DNA from: Molossus alvarezi
Taxonomy: Eukaryota; Chordata; Mammalia; Chiroptera; Molossidae
Direction of reading: 5' to 3'
DNA length: 64,000 nt
Assembly: GCA_037176705.1 (NCBI GenBank)
Contig: CM073890.1
Span: 93,920,591-93,984,590 of the forward strand
Positions 22,138 to 34,040 of this stretch are shown here, piece by piece. The notes beneath the pieces are model-generated. The model worked only from the letters and a program-made list of their open reading frames with translations, was not told the origin of the DNA and searched no databases. Each line of letters starts with the position of its first letter. The first letter of the stretch is position 1. Position numbers and translations under genes: made by a program.

Positions 22138-22671
22138 CGTGAAGTTGGACAACCAAACCCGAGCAGTGCAGAGCCACGGAACAGAAAGTTCCAGTGCTGT
22201 GGACTGGAGCAACCGGCTACCAGGGTAAGCGGCCCTTCAGGGCCCTTCTCCCTGCGCCATGGGGAGGTCCCACCATTTTGGAAGATCCCAGGTCTTCCCT
22301 GGGAGGATGCAGTGGGAGCAGCTAGGGCCCAGCAAGTTGAGCCCACCAGCACACCCGGCACCATCAGACCAGTGGACACTCTGTGTCAATACAGACCAGT
22401 GCACAGTAGTGCAGCTCCCAAGGTGCAGGTCGCAGAAGCCACAGACAGCCCAGAGCCCTGCACCATCCACCACAGTAGCAACCCGATCAGAGTTGAGATA
22501 TGCCCCCAGTAACGGAGGCTGGGGAGCAGACATCCATCCCCAGGCAACAGAAGCACAGACCAGCAACTGAGACCCATCCCCCAAAACTACAGCAAAAGCT
22601 GAGCAGGAGTTGAGCCTCACGGGGCAGCAGCACTCCCCAGCCGCCAGCAGCAGGACCTGGGGCTCCACAGA

Positions 22672-23150
22672 GGCCTGTGCAACCCAGCAGGGACTGTGCC
22701 ATCCAATTACCCATGGGACCTGCAGGGTGCTAAAGCACCAGAGAGGCCTGTGCAACCCAGCAGGGACTGTGCCATCCAGTTACCCACGGGACCTGTGGGG
22801 TGCTGAAGCACCAGAGAGGCCTGTGTGGCCCAGCAGGCACTGCGCCATCCAATTACCCACAGGACCTGTGGGGTGCTGAAGCACCAGAGAGGCCTGTGCG
22901 ACCCAGAAGGGACTGTGCCATCCAATTACCTGCAGGATCTGTGGGGTGCTGAAGCACCAGAGAGGCCAGCGAGACCTAGCAGGGACTGTGCCATCCAGTT
23001 ACCCTCAGGGTGCTGAAGCACCAGAGAGGCCTGTGCGACCCAGCAGCCTATAACATAGGCATAGAGCCAGGTCCCCAAAGGGACTCTGCGATCCAGTTAC
23101 CCACGGGACGTGCATGTTGCAGGGGCACCAGAGAGGACTGTGTGACCCAG
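22672..23150 (+). repeat. 73-bp tandem monomers of the L1 5'UTR
   Basis: Monomers start at 22672, 22745, 22818, 22891, 22964, 23028 and 23134. The first four periods are exactly 73 bp, the fifth is 64 bp (9-bp internal deletion) and the sixth 106 bp (insertion of unrelated sequence). Each runs ggcctgtgc..acccagcag...gtgctgaagcaccagaga. The last part, gtgctgaagcacc, is a small hairpin (GTGCT/AGCAC). By analogy with monomeric L1 5'UTRs of rodents these may be promoter units, which is inference. Confidence 0.92.
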
Positions 23151-23977
23151 CTCAGCACAAGATAGGCGTAGAGGATGTGAAACTGGAGGTGGAGTGAATA
23201 GAAGCTACAAAGACAATCTCCCAGAACCAAAAGGGAATTACAACTGAAATAAAGACGAATCATCAGAAAAAAGCAACAGAAAAGCAGCAGGACAGGACCA
23301 TATAACCAGGGACACTGGTAGGATCTGCAGAGGCATGAGAGGGTGGCAAGCTGGGAACCAACAGACAGAAGCAGTCATAGCTGTGAACAGAGCCCTTGGG
23401 GAATAAAGACCAAGCCTGCTCCACAGCTCAGAGAGCTGGGACAGAGCGCTAAAATAGCCACAGCCACTCACCTGGGGGCTATGGCAAAGGGAGGGCAGAC
23501 TGGGCTGGAACTCTGGGGAACACCCAAAATTTGTAGGGCACTCAGAGTTTTTGCTGAGTTATGGCCACAAAGGACGATGGCCAGTGTACTCCTTCCCAGA
23601 AATGTGGGGAAAAGCAGCAGTGCCCCCCCCCCCCTGCCGAGAGTCAGCCTTTCCCAGGTGAGGCAAAGATTTGCAAATTGAGGCTCATTAACAACCAGCA
23701 TCTATCCCACCCTCTGGAAATACTCTTATGCCGAACACCAGGGCGACATTCCAAGGCATTGAGTAACTGAGACTACTAGCCTCCAGGAAAAAGCTAGAGG
23801 ATAACTGAACCTTTCCTGGGCTTGCAAATCTGCCTAAGAAAGTAAGACTTGATGGTGGTGTTTAACGTGGGCCTACCCACGCCCATCTAAACCCAGTAGA
23901 GGGAGCCACAAATAGCAGAACACTAACACCCACAGGGAAAATTTGGCAGGCTCCAAAACGCACTGAGATAGCCAAAA

Positions 23978-24852
23978 TGCTGAAACAAAAAAACAAATGC
24001 CAAATAAAAGAACAAGAGAACTCTATCTAAGATGAAATCAATGAAATGCAGCTAAGCAAATTATCAGAGGTAGAGTTCAGAGCCATGATCTTGAGAAAGC
24101 TCAACAGCATGAGTAAGGACATTAGCACCATGAGTAAAGATATAGAATCATTGAAAACCAAACAAGTGGAAATGAAGAATGACCTAGAAATTAAGAACAC
24201 ATTGGAAGGAATAACCAGAGAGTAGAGGAAGCTGAGGACCGGATCAGTGAATTAAAAGACAGGGTAGAAAAAATTAACCAATCAGAAAACCAAAAGAAAA
24301 AAACAATTAAAAAATAGGAAGACAGCTTAAGAGAACTGTGGGACAACTGGAAACGTAATAACATTTGCATCATAGGATTCCCCGAAGAAGAAGAAAATGA
24401 GCAAGGGTTAGAGACTATATTTGAAGAAATAGTGACAGAAAACTTTCATAACTTGGTGAAGGAAGAAGGCATTCAAGGTCAAGAAGCACAGAGAGCCCCA
24501 AGTAAGAAGAACCCAAAGAGGCCCACACGAAGACAGAGTAATTAAAATGCCAAAAATTAAACACAAAGAGAGAATCCTAAAGACAGCAAGAGATAAGCAA
24601 CAGGTTAACTACAAAGGAAACCCCATAAGGTTCTCAGCTGACTTCTTAACAGAAACACTACAGGCCAGAAGGGAGTGGCATGAAGTAATCAAGGCCATGA
24701 AAAACAAGGATCTGAATTCAAGACTACTCTACCCAGCAAGGCTATCATTCAAAATAGAAGGTCAAATAAAGAGCTTTCCAGACAAAAAGAGGCTAAGGGA
24801 ATATATTAACACCAAACCAGCACTGCAAGATATGCTAAAAGGACTGCTGTAA
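23978..24852 (+). pseudogene. L1 ORF1p pseudogene
   Basis: ORF1p is the RNA-binding, trimer-forming chaperone of the L1 RNP. The N-terminal half (23978-24330) is a coiled-coil-like, Lys/Glu/Leu-rich stretch broken by in-frame stops near 24029 and 24223. The central RNA-recognition part (24340-24545) and C-terminal domain remain readable. The last 101 codons (24547-24852) are open and keep the family pattern ERILKTAR.KQQ..YKG.PIRFSADF, then SRLLYPARLSFK and KSFPDKKRLREYI. It lies 45 bp upstream of ORF2, as in other L1s. A reading frame this broken cannot give full-length protein. Confidence 0.88.
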
Positions 24853-24897
24853 TTAGTAGAAAAAATAGGAAGAAAAATAGAACCACACTAAACAAAA

Positions 24898-27800
24898 ATG
24901 GCAATAAGTAAATACATATCAATTATCACCTTAAATGTGAATGGTTTGAATGTTCCAATAAAAAGACACAGAATAACTGACTGGATAGGAAAGCATGACT
25001 CACATATATGTTGTTTACAAGAAACACACCTCACAACAAAAGATTCACATAGGTTGAGAGTGAAGGGATGGAAAAAAATCTTCCAAGCAAATAGAAAGCA
25101 AAAAAAAAAAAAAGCTGGGGAAGCAATACTCATATCTGACAAGTAGATTTCAAAATGAAGGCCATAACTAGAGACAAAGAAGGCCACTACATAATATTGA
25201 AAGGATCTATCCAACAGGAAGATATAACCTTGGTAAACCTATATGAACCCAATATAGGAGCACCGACATATATTAAAAATCTCCTGGAAAACTTCAAAGG
25301 AAAAATTGACAGCAATACAATCATAGCAAGGGATTTCAATACCCCCCTGACATCACTGGATAGATCTGCTAGACAAAAAATTAACAAGGAAACACAGACT
25401 CTAAATGAAGTGATAAGTCAAATAGATTTCATAGAAATCTACAGAGAATTACACCCCAAAACTAGAGAATTCACATTCTTCTCAAGTGTACATGGGACAT
25501 TCTCAAAGATAGTGCACATGTTAGGGCACAAACTAAGTCTCTACAAGTTCAAGAAGATTGAAATCATATCAAGCATCTTCTCAGATCACAATGCATGAAA
25601 CTAGAAATCAATTGCAACAAGAACATGAAAGACATTTGAACACATGGAGGCTAAATAGCATGTTATTGAACAATGAATGGGTTACCGAGGAGATCAAGGA
25701 AGAAATTAAAAACTTCCTGGAAACCAATGAAAATGAACACACAGCCACACAAAATCTATGAAATGCAGCAAAAGCAGTTCCTAGAGGGAAGTTCATAGGA
25801 CTACAGACCTACCTCAAGAAGCAAGAAAAAGTTCTAATAGACTATCTAACAACTTAAAGAACTACAAAGCAAACAAAAAGAAAACCCCAGAGCAAGTAGA
25901 AGGAAGGAAGTAGAAAAATCAGAGCAGAAATAAATGACATAGAGACCAAAAAAACAATTCAAAGGATCAATGAAACAAAGAGCTGGTTTTTTGAAAACAT
26001 AAACAAGATTGATGGACCCTTAGCTAGACTCACCAAGAAACAAAGAGAAAGAACCCAAATACACAAAATCAGAAATGAAAGAGGAGAAATAATAACTGAC
26101 ACCACAGAAATACAAAGAATTGTTAACAAATATTATGAACAATTATATGGCAACAAATTCGACAATCTAAGCGAAATGGACAAATTTCTAGAAACACATA
26201 GTCTTTCAAAATTGAACTGGGAAAAGATAGAAAACTTGAACAGACCAATAACAACAAAAGAAATTGAAGATGTAATGAAGACTCTCCCAGCAAACAAAAG
26301 CCCAGATGGCTTCCCAGGGGAGTTTTACCAAACATTCAAAGAAGAACTAATACCCATTCTCCTCAAACTATTTCAAAAAATTTAAGAAGAAGAAAGAATT
26401 CCAAACTCATTTTATGAGGCCAGCATAATTCTAATTCCAAAACCAGAAAAAGACACTACAAAGAAAGAAATCTACAGACCAATATCCCTGATGAACATAG
26501 ATGCCAAAATCCTGAAAAAAATACTAGCAAATCGAATCCAGCAATTCTTCAAAAAAATTATTCACCATGACCAAGTGGGATTCATCCCAGGGATGCAAAG
26601 CTGGTACAATATTCGTAAATCAATAAATGTGATACACCGCATAAAAAAATGAAAGATAAAAATCATATGATCATATCAATAGACGCTGTAAAAGCATTTG
26701 ACAAAGTCCAGCACCCATTTCTGATAAAAAGGCTCAGCAACCTGGGAATATAGGGATCATATCTCTACATAATAAACGCCATATATGAAAGACCTACAGC
26801 CAACATCATGCTCAATGGGTAAAAACTAAAAGCATTTTCCTTAAGAACAGGAACAAGACAAGGATGCCCACTTTCACCACTCTTATTTAACATAGTACTA
26901 GAAGTCTTAGCCACAGCAATCAGACAGGAAGAAAAAATAAATGGGATCCAAATTGGAAAGGAGGAAGTGAAACTGTCATTATTCGCAGATAACATGATAC
27001 TATACTTAGAAAATCCGAAAAGCTCCATCAAAAATTTACTAGACTTAATAAATGAATATGGCAAAGTAGCAAGATACAAAATTAATGTCAATAAATTGAT
27101 GGCATTCTTGTACACCAATGATGAACTCACAGAAAGAGAAACTGAAAAAACAATCCCATTTACCATTGTGGCAAAAAAAATTAAGATACCTAGGAAAAAA
27201 AAACTTAACCAAAGAAGTAAAGAATCTCTTCACAGAAAACTACAGGTCATTGAAATAATAAATAGAGGAAGATATATAAAAAATGGAAGCATATACCTTG
27301 TTCATGGTTTGGAAGAATTAATATCATTAAAATGTCCATACTACCCAAAACAATCTATAGATTCAATGCAGTCCCCACCAAAATACCAACAACATACTTC
27401 ACAGAACTAGAAAAAATACTTCAAAAGTTCAAATGGAACCAAAAATGACCCCGAATAGCCACGGTGATCTTGAAAAACAAGAACAAAGTCGGAGGGATCA
27501 CATTACCAGATTTCAGGTACTCAAAACAGCCTGGTACTGGCACAAGAATAGGCATATAGACCAGTGGAACAGAACAGAGAACCCAGAAGTGGACCAAAAA
27601 CAATATGCTCAACTAATATTTGACAAAGGTGGCAAGAGCATACAGTGGAGTAAAGACAGCTCTTTAATAAATGGTGTTGGGAAAATTCAACAGCTACATG
27701 CAAAAAAATGAAACTAGACTATCAACTTACACCATACACAAGAATAAACTCACAATGGTTAAAAGACTTAAATGTGAATCATGAACCCATAAAAATCCTA

Positions 27801-28694
27801 AAAGAAAATGTAGGCAGCAAAATTTCGGACATCATGTGCAGCAGAATTTTCACTGATACATCACCTAAGGCAACAGAAACAAATGAGAAAATGAACACAT
27901 GGGATTACATCAAACTCAAAAGATTCTGCACAGCAAAAAATACAATCATCAAAATGGAAAGACAACCCACTATATGGAAGAGCATCATTGCCAATCATGT
28001 ATCAGATAAGGGGTTAATTTCCAAAATATATAGAGTGCTCATATAGCTCAACAAAAGGAAGACAAAGAACCCAATTAAAAAGTGGGCAGAGGAACTAAAT
28101 AGACACCTCTCCAAACAGGACATACAAATGGCCAAGAGACATATGAAGAAATGCTCAACATCTCTAATCATCAGAGAGATGCAAATTAAAACAACAATGA
28201 GGTATCACCTCACACCTGTCAGAATGGCCGCCATCAACAAATCATCAAACAAGTGTTGGCGAGGGTGTGGAAAAAAGGGGACTCTAGTACTCTGCTGGTG
28301 GGAATGCAGACTGGTGCAGCCACTATGGAAAACAATATGGTGATACCTCGAAAAATTAAAAATTGAACTGCTATTTGACCTAGTGATCTCACTTCTAGGA
28401 ATCTACCCTAAGAAGCCTGAAACACCAATCAGAAAGAATATATGTACCCCCATGTTCATAGCAGCACTATTTACAATAGCTAAGATCTGGAAATAGCCCA
28501 TGTGTCCATTAGTAGACAAATGGATAAAAACGCAGTGGTACATACACACAATGGAGTACTATGCAGCTGTAAGAAAGAAAGATCTCTTATCCTTTGAGAC
28601 GACATGGAGGGACCTGGAAAGTCTTATCCTAAGCGAAACAAGCCGAACAGAAAAAGACAAGTATCATATGATCTCACTTATTTGTGGACTATAA
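24898..28694 (+). pseudogene. L1 ORF2p pseudogene (endonuclease-reverse transcriptase)
   Basis: Span of ~1265 codons equals the usual ORF2p length, so it is collapsed by point changes rather than deletion. The endonuclease start is open for 82 codons, with LNVNGLN (Asn15) and CLQETH (Glu42) intact, then a stop at 25144-25146 and a frame change. Further on DFNTPL and SDHN are kept (25155-25598). Reverse transcriptase blocks are visible at 26230-26650 ([12 protein letters not shown], then [12 protein letters not shown], then [10 protein letters not shown]). The catalytic FADD is FADN here (26982-26993). The C-terminal Cys-rich motif has lost its His (TLVLCWWEC, about 28285-28310). Many other stops and frameshifts; dead by any criterion. 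Confidence 0.92.
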
Positions 28695-28944
28695 TGACTA
28701 TAACAGTCTGAAAAATGGGGTAGTCCCAGAGACATGGAAGTGGGGTACAGACTGACAATCCCCTGAAGAGAGAGTGGTGGGGGAGAGATAAACCACAGAA
28801 CTTATATGCATGTATGCATGACCAATGGTGGACAACAAAGCTGGGGACTGGGCAGGGAGGGAGGGGGAGAGGGTAATCAGTGGGGAGAAAAGGAGAAACA
28901 TCTGTAACAAAAATAAATTAATTAAAAAAATAAAAATAAAAATA
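28695..28944 (+). other. L1 3'UTR and A-rich tail
   Basis: Contains a G-rich tract (28840-28875, 'gggcagggagggagggggagaggg'-type), typical of mammalian L1 3'UTRs and able in principle to form a G-quadruplex, then 'aaacatctgtaac' and an A-rich tail with TAAA units. The same 3'UTR recurs at 45720-45900, 51890-52135 and 54840-55122. Confidence 0.85.
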
Positions 28945-28959
28945 AAATAAAGGACATAG

Positions 28960-29190
28960 TCCTGGTCCATGTGGCATAGTGGTTACTACATTGGCCTGTG
29001 CACCAAAGGGTCACAGGTTTGATTCCTGGTCAAGGGCACACATCTGGGATGCAGCTTCAATCCCTGGCCCAGTCTGGGCAAGTGTAGGAGGAAACCAATC
29101 AATGTGTCTCTCTTATGTCCATGTTTCTCTTTCACATCTATGTTTCTCTCTCATATCCTCAGGTGAGGATTAACAGAAAAAAATTTTTTT
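28960..29190 (+). mobile_element. Diverged Ves-related SINE
   Basis: Starts 'tcctggtccatgtggcatagtgg', B-box-like 'ggtttgattcctgg' at 29017-29030, then three short CT-rich 'catgtttctct' units and 'atcctcaggtgaggatt' before an A/T tail. It begins exactly where the L1 right TSD ends. A weak repeat aaggacatag/aatgacatat flanks it. Confidence 0.8.
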
Positions 29191-29287
29191 AATGACATAT
29201 ATAAGGTTTCAGAATCATGCAAATCACATAGTCTTATCCCTTAATGTATTTGAAGGCTCAAGGATTCAAGTAATTTACTAAACATTA

Positions 29288-29670
29288 GCTTGCTAGGGCT
29301 GCTATAACAAAATACCGCAGACTGGATGGCTTAAACAACAGATCCATATCTTCTCACAGTTCTAGAGACCAAAAATCCCAAATCAAGGTGTTGGCAAGTT
29401 TGGTTTCTTCTGAAGCCTCTCTCCTTGGCTTGTAAATGATTACCTTTTTGCTTTGTCTTCCTTTGCATGGTCTTTTCTCTGTGCACCTCTTGTGTTTCTC
29501 TACATGTTCACATTTCCTACTTTTATAAGCACACCAGTGAGAGTGCATCAGGGCCCACACTTACCACCTCATTTTAATTTAATTACCACTTAAAGGCCCT
29601 TTATATAAAATTCTGATGTTTTGGGGGTTAGTGCTTCAACACATGGATTTGGGGGAGGGGGACACAATTC
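29288..29670 (-). mobile_element. MLT1 (ERVL-MaLR) solo LTR
   Basis: Antisense LTR: 'gctagggctgctataacaaaataccgcagactgg' is the 3' end, 'ggcttaaacaacag' and 'cacagttctagagacc' follow, and 'aggccctttatataaa' plus 'ggacacaattcag' mark the 5' side. This is the classic MLT1 layout. No internal MaLR sequence is adjacent, so it is a solo LTR. Confidence 0.82.
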
Positions 29671-29954
29671 AGTGGTAATAGTTGCACTGGACTTTCTTAC
29701 CACAGTACTAGAGGTCAGACTGGGAGACACTTCCTAACTTCCATCTGCTTTCTTACCACAATGAAGGGAACGTTGAATGTCTGTGTAATAGCTGTTTCAA
29801 TTATAATGAACAGTTTTAGAAGGGATTAAGGTAGTATTTAGGAGGGGATGGAAGAGAAGGTTCATTAAGCCAAAAAAACCTGTCTGAGCTGTCAGCTCTA
29901 GAATTCAATTATATAGAGAGGGCATTTTTATTTTATGTGAATATGTTCCATTGT

Positions 29955-30285
29955 TCTAGAAAAATGAAACATCCACACTATTCAATACTAGAGGATTGGT
30001 TAGGTAAACCATGGTATAATCATCTACTTGGAATACTACGCAGCCTTAAAAATTATGAAATAGATATATATTTCTTGAAATGAAAAGATAAGCATGATAA
30101 CATTTTTAAAATTAAAAAAATATTACATAACTATATGGTACGCTCTGATTTAAAAACACATTTATGTATGTATGCAATTACTGGCAGTATATACACAAAA
30201 CTATCAGTATTAGATAACTGGATTATGGGAATCTTTTTTTTTTTTCCTCTTTGATTATATTTTTCCTAAAAGTTTTCATTAAATC
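29955..30285 (+). mobile_element. Old L1M fragment
   Basis: 'ggattggttaggtaaaccatggtataatc', 'ggaatactacgcagcc' and 'ataactggattatgggaatc' follow the distal ORF2/3'UTR of old L1M. The subtype-B SINE at 30297 inserted at its T/A-rich end. Confidence 0.7.
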
Positions 30286-30296
30286 TAGAAAGTTTT

Positions 30297-30517
30297 TCTC
30301 GGCCGATGTTGCTCAGTGGTTGAGCATCGACCCATGCACCAAGAAGTTGTTGGTTCAATTCCCAGTCAGGGCACGTGCCCAGGTTGTGGGCCTGATCCCT
30401 AATGGGGGGCATGCAGGAGGCAGCCAATAGAAACATTTCATCAATGTTTCTATCTCTTTCTCTCTCTCTCTTCCCCCCTCTCTCTAATATCAATAAAGGG
30501 AAACATTTTTTTTTTTT
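30297..30517 (+). mobile_element. tRNA-derived SINE, subtype B
   Basis: Sense copy with 14-bp TSD (aatctagaaagttt 30282-30295, aatctggaaagttt 30518-30531). Head 'gttgctcagtggttgagc', B-box-like 'ggttcaattccc', CT-rich body, 'atcaataaagggaaac' and a T/A tail. Confidence 0.9.
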
Positions 30518-30531
30518 AATCTGGAAAGTTT

Positions 30532-32689
30532 GTGTATTGAATACTGAGTAAGGTCTCCATATCTAGGGGGTTAAATGTAAGGACTTTTTCTTTTTTTTTG
30601 GCTGATCAGGTCAGTAGCAGTCAGCACCAAAGTGAGCACACTTTGGGCACCAAAACTGCAGACCAGCCACTACCCTGGTGGTTGCCTCCATTCAACACAG
30701 AATTCTTATTTTAAGAGGAATTATTTCTGCTTTTTCTTAGGAGCTTGGCATCCTGCCTGGCTCCTTTAGTACTGAGACAGGGAAGTTTTTATTTTGTGCT
30801 TTCTTTCTCCTTTTCCAGCCACGCTGGGGAGCAAAGCCTATCTTCCTGTTGCCTATTTTGAGGGCAGAGGCCATGAGCTGCCTGAGCACGCAGAGCCCAG
30901 CTTTGGAGCATGAGCATGCATGGTGTATAGCTTAGACCTCTGAGCATGGAGCCGCAGAACTGTTAAACACATACGAGGGTGGCTCATTCCTCCCTGTCCT
31001 GCTGAAATCAGTCCTCAGTAGTAAGCCGTTTGCGTTATTTGGAAATCTCTCTTTTCCTTGCCTGCTCCCCACCCTGAGCACTGTCAGTACCCTTGCCTCT
31101 GGCAGTAGCCTTATGGTTATAACATGATCAGAACATCACAGTGTACCAGGTGGTTCACCCACACCATCCATCATGGGAGAAGAACAGTAGAGTGGCAGCT
31201 TAATTTCAGGCACTGACCAGGTATTCAAAGAATGTCCCTGTACTTGGCTTCTGGTGTGAAGCTTACTGAATTGTTTAACAATCATTTTCTGCTAACTTTT
31301 GCCTCCTGAAATTTTCCTCTTGGAGAGCTGAGGCTAGAAAGGAGTCATTACATTCCCAGTGTGGTGGAAGAGGAGTTCCAGAGTGGCCTGAGGTCTCGTC
31401 AGCCCTCCTGATCCCCTCTTCCCTCTCAGAGCCTGTCCCCAGCTCAGCAGCACTAAGCAGAAGAGGGAAATGGCAGGGCACAGGGAGGAGAGGGGGCCCC
31501 CAAGTAAAGAGTGTGACTTGGAAACTGCACAGGAGAGCTCTTGCTGTTGTGTGTTTTTCACCCGCTGCTTTGGGATAAGCAGGAACCCTCAGAAGTAAAA
31601 ACACGTGGCTATTCTTTTTTCCTGGGGAACCAAGTGATAAAATAGCAGAGTAATGCCAATGAAGCTCTCTTTGAAGCGCTAATATATTTAACACTGGTTG
31701 CAAATTCCAGGGCAATTCTACCTGACTTTCAGTCCCTTTAGTGTTGCCACTTTTGCTTACAAAGAAGTGAGATAAAGGGAAGCAATAAAACAGATTAAGT
31801 AAATTCTTATGTGGGAAATGTCTGTGTTCTCATATGCCTTCAGTTGTTTTTGGTCTCTTGATTATATTGACTGATACTACCATCTTGTTTTCATAAGTGG
31901 ACGTTATAATGTATTTCTGTTAGCAATTAGGAATGACAATGTCAATGCCAGCTAGATAATACAGAAATTAAGTACAGATTTGCTCAAAGACAACGTTACT
32001 TTTATTGGTCAACAGCATGATGAGTAGTAAAGAAAATATAATTATGCAAATGAAAGTCATTGCTATATGATTCAAATGGATTCTTTGTAGTAAAATAAAT
32101 CTGTCATCATTTACATAAAATATTTATTTAATTTCCAGTTTCCTGCCTGGCTGGGAACTTCACAGTTCGCAATCAATACAAATGTATTAAGTGACAGCTC
32201 TGTGTGGGATACCATTCTGATCACCTCCTATTCACCCCACCATCGAAGGAGGATGGCCAAACATACAACCGACACCGGCCAGATGAGACTGACAGCAGTA
32301 TATCAGTCACAGCCTGTGGGAGACATCACACACTGTGCAGGGTTGGTCACCTGGGAGTTGAGTGAACAAGCAGGGGCTGTGAGAGGCAGGCTTTAGCGCA
32401 ACAAGAGGTAGGGTGACCCCTGGTTCTCATGGGAGGATGTGGCTGGCTGTTTGAATAATTTTGCAGGCCAGCAGGGCAGTAATATCCATTCCGTTGAGGA
32501 CCAGGTGGAGTGTAGCTGTTCTGGCTAGTGAGGGAACCAGCCATGTGGGGTGCCTTTCCCACTGGGTGGGGCTCTCTGGCAAAAGCAGGAGAGCTCATGG
32601 ATGGGCCTCTGTAGCCCTGGGAGGTCAGCGACGTCAAGGCAGCACATGACATTTTAGGCCTTCCACTGCAGGCACAAAAGAAGAGTGAG
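30532..32689. other. 2.1 kb with no recognised element
   Basis: The longest stretch without a repeat I can identify. It holds a 146-codon antisense frame (31275-31715) with no domain signal and no splice context I can defend. It is the best place to search for conserved non-coding sequence or a real exon by alignment. Confidence 0.4.
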
Positions 32690-32960
32690 ACGTGGTTCCT
32701 GGCTACAAGGAGCTTGAATTTTCCAGGCTGGGATGAGAGTGGGGGCTTGGGAGTGTCAAACTATTATAAATGGTTCTGAGTGTATGCACAGGAGGACTCT
32801 GAGGATATTGGGTACAGTAACTGGGACAGATAAACTTCATTAAAAACACGGTGCTTGGCCAGAACCTTAAAGGTGGATAGGATGCGTGGTTAGGAGGAGG
32901 CAAGTGGGGGCAGGGGGGCATTTCAGAAGAGGAACGAGGTGAAACGGCTTTTGCTTATGT
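32690..32960 (-). mobile_element. Possible L2 fragment
   Basis: 'gtggttcctggctacaaggagcttg' and the 'ggccagaaccttaaaggtggatagg...catttcagaagagg' order recall antisense L2. Weak. Confidence 0.4.
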
Positions 32961-33850
32961 TTAAAGAACATTCAATATATTTATTCAACATACATATTGA
33001 GGGCCCGCTCAGGGCACAGGCTGTCCAGGGTGTAGGGTTAAAAAGAAGCAGGCCTTGCCTGTCAGACGGTCTGACCCAGCTGAGGTGAGCTATGGGCAGC
33101 GGACTCCCAGGAAGGCCTTGGAGTGGGCCTACCATTCAACAAGGGACTCAAATGTGGACTTCGGACATCATCTCCAGTGAGGTAAAACAACAGAAATACG
33201 CCAGCGAGAGAAAAAGATGTTCAATTTTTTAATTGTTGTGAACATTTAAAATATACCACAACTTCAAACATTATTATAGCATTTATTTTTTAATGTATTA
33301 GGACCTTAAAACAATGGAAGTAGCCTTAAGTGTCCCTCAACTTCAGGAATGCTCTGCTAGCCAGATTGCTCTCCATGGCCCCAATCCAGCCACATTCTGG
33401 TCAGCTCCTCAGGGATCACCCCCAGATGCCCTCCCTTTGTCCCGCTGAGCATTTCCATGTCCGTGCCCCTAGAGTACTCTGGGCTCGTTCTTTCCTGTGG
33501 AGCAGTTGGCACTTAGTGCTCCAGCCAACTGGGCTACCCAGCATGTACCAGCAGGCACAGAAAGAAAAAGAAGCCTGTAAATTACTGAAGGGAGCGTCAT
33601 GTTCTTTCCAGTACAGGACAGTCAATTTTGGGTTGTCCAGTATGAATGTGTACCCCCTAGGATATTTATCGGAGACTTATTTCACCTCTTGTACTTGGCA
33701 ATGAAAGTGCATAGATACATACCAACATGTCCTGAGGTTTGTTCTAACTTTATATCCCAAACATACTCAGAGAAAAGATAAAGGGGTGTTCTTTGGCTCC
33801 AGGAAATTCATTATGACTTAACTTTCTCTTCTTTAATACATGACTGTGTG
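32961..33850. other. Unassigned stretch
   Basis: No feature recognised. A 124-codon frame at 33330-33704 and its antisense shadow have no domain signal. Confidence 0.35.
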
Positions 33851-33851
33851 C

Positions 33852-34040
33852 GCCTGGCCGGTGTGGCTCAGTGGTTGAGTGTTGACCCATGCACCAAGAG
33901 GTCGCCAGTTTGATTCCTGGTCAGGACACATGCCCAGGTTGTGGCTCAAATCTCTAGTGGGGGGCATGCACGAGGTGGCCAATCGATGTTCTCTCTCATT
34001 GATGTTTCTGTCTCTCAATAAAGGGAAAAAATAAAAATAA
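33852..34040 (+). mobile_element. tRNA-derived SINE, subtype B
   Basis: Sense copy: 'cctggccggtgtggctcagtggttgag', B-box-like 'gtttgattcctgg', 'ctcattgatgtttctgtctctcaataaaggg', then an A-rich tail. Shortened CT body. TSD unclear. Confidence 0.88.

Larger units (their letters stand above)
22040..28944 (+). mobile_element. Full-length bat L1, inactive
   Basis: A 6.9-kb element with all L1 parts in order: 5'UTR with YY1-like AAGATGG at 22045-22051, 73-bp tandem monomers (22672-23150), ORF1 (about 23978-24852), ORF2 (24898-28694), 3'UTR and an A-rich tail. TSD: AAATAAATGACACAG at 22025-22039 and AAATAAAGGACATAG at 28945-28959 (13/15). The two TSD differences and multiple stops and frameshifts show an old insertion. 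It cannot encode working proteins, but it is the parental type for the shorter copies at 36.4, 51.7 and 53.7 kb, which share its 3' sequence. Confidence 0.93.

Noticed and set aside
21816..22755. Long overlapping frames (up to 187 aa) on both strands at the L1 5' end
   Set aside because: They fall in GC-rich L1 5'UTR and its tandem repeats, occur on both strands, and lack domain signal.
22672..23150. Regular repeats with unique-looking parts that might suggest a CRISPR array
   Set aside because: Repeats are head-to-tail with no spacers, in a mammalian L1 5'UTR.
31275..31715. 146-codon antisense frame
   Set aside because: No domain, signal peptide or splice context, and a same-strand overlapping frame gives an equally plausible product.
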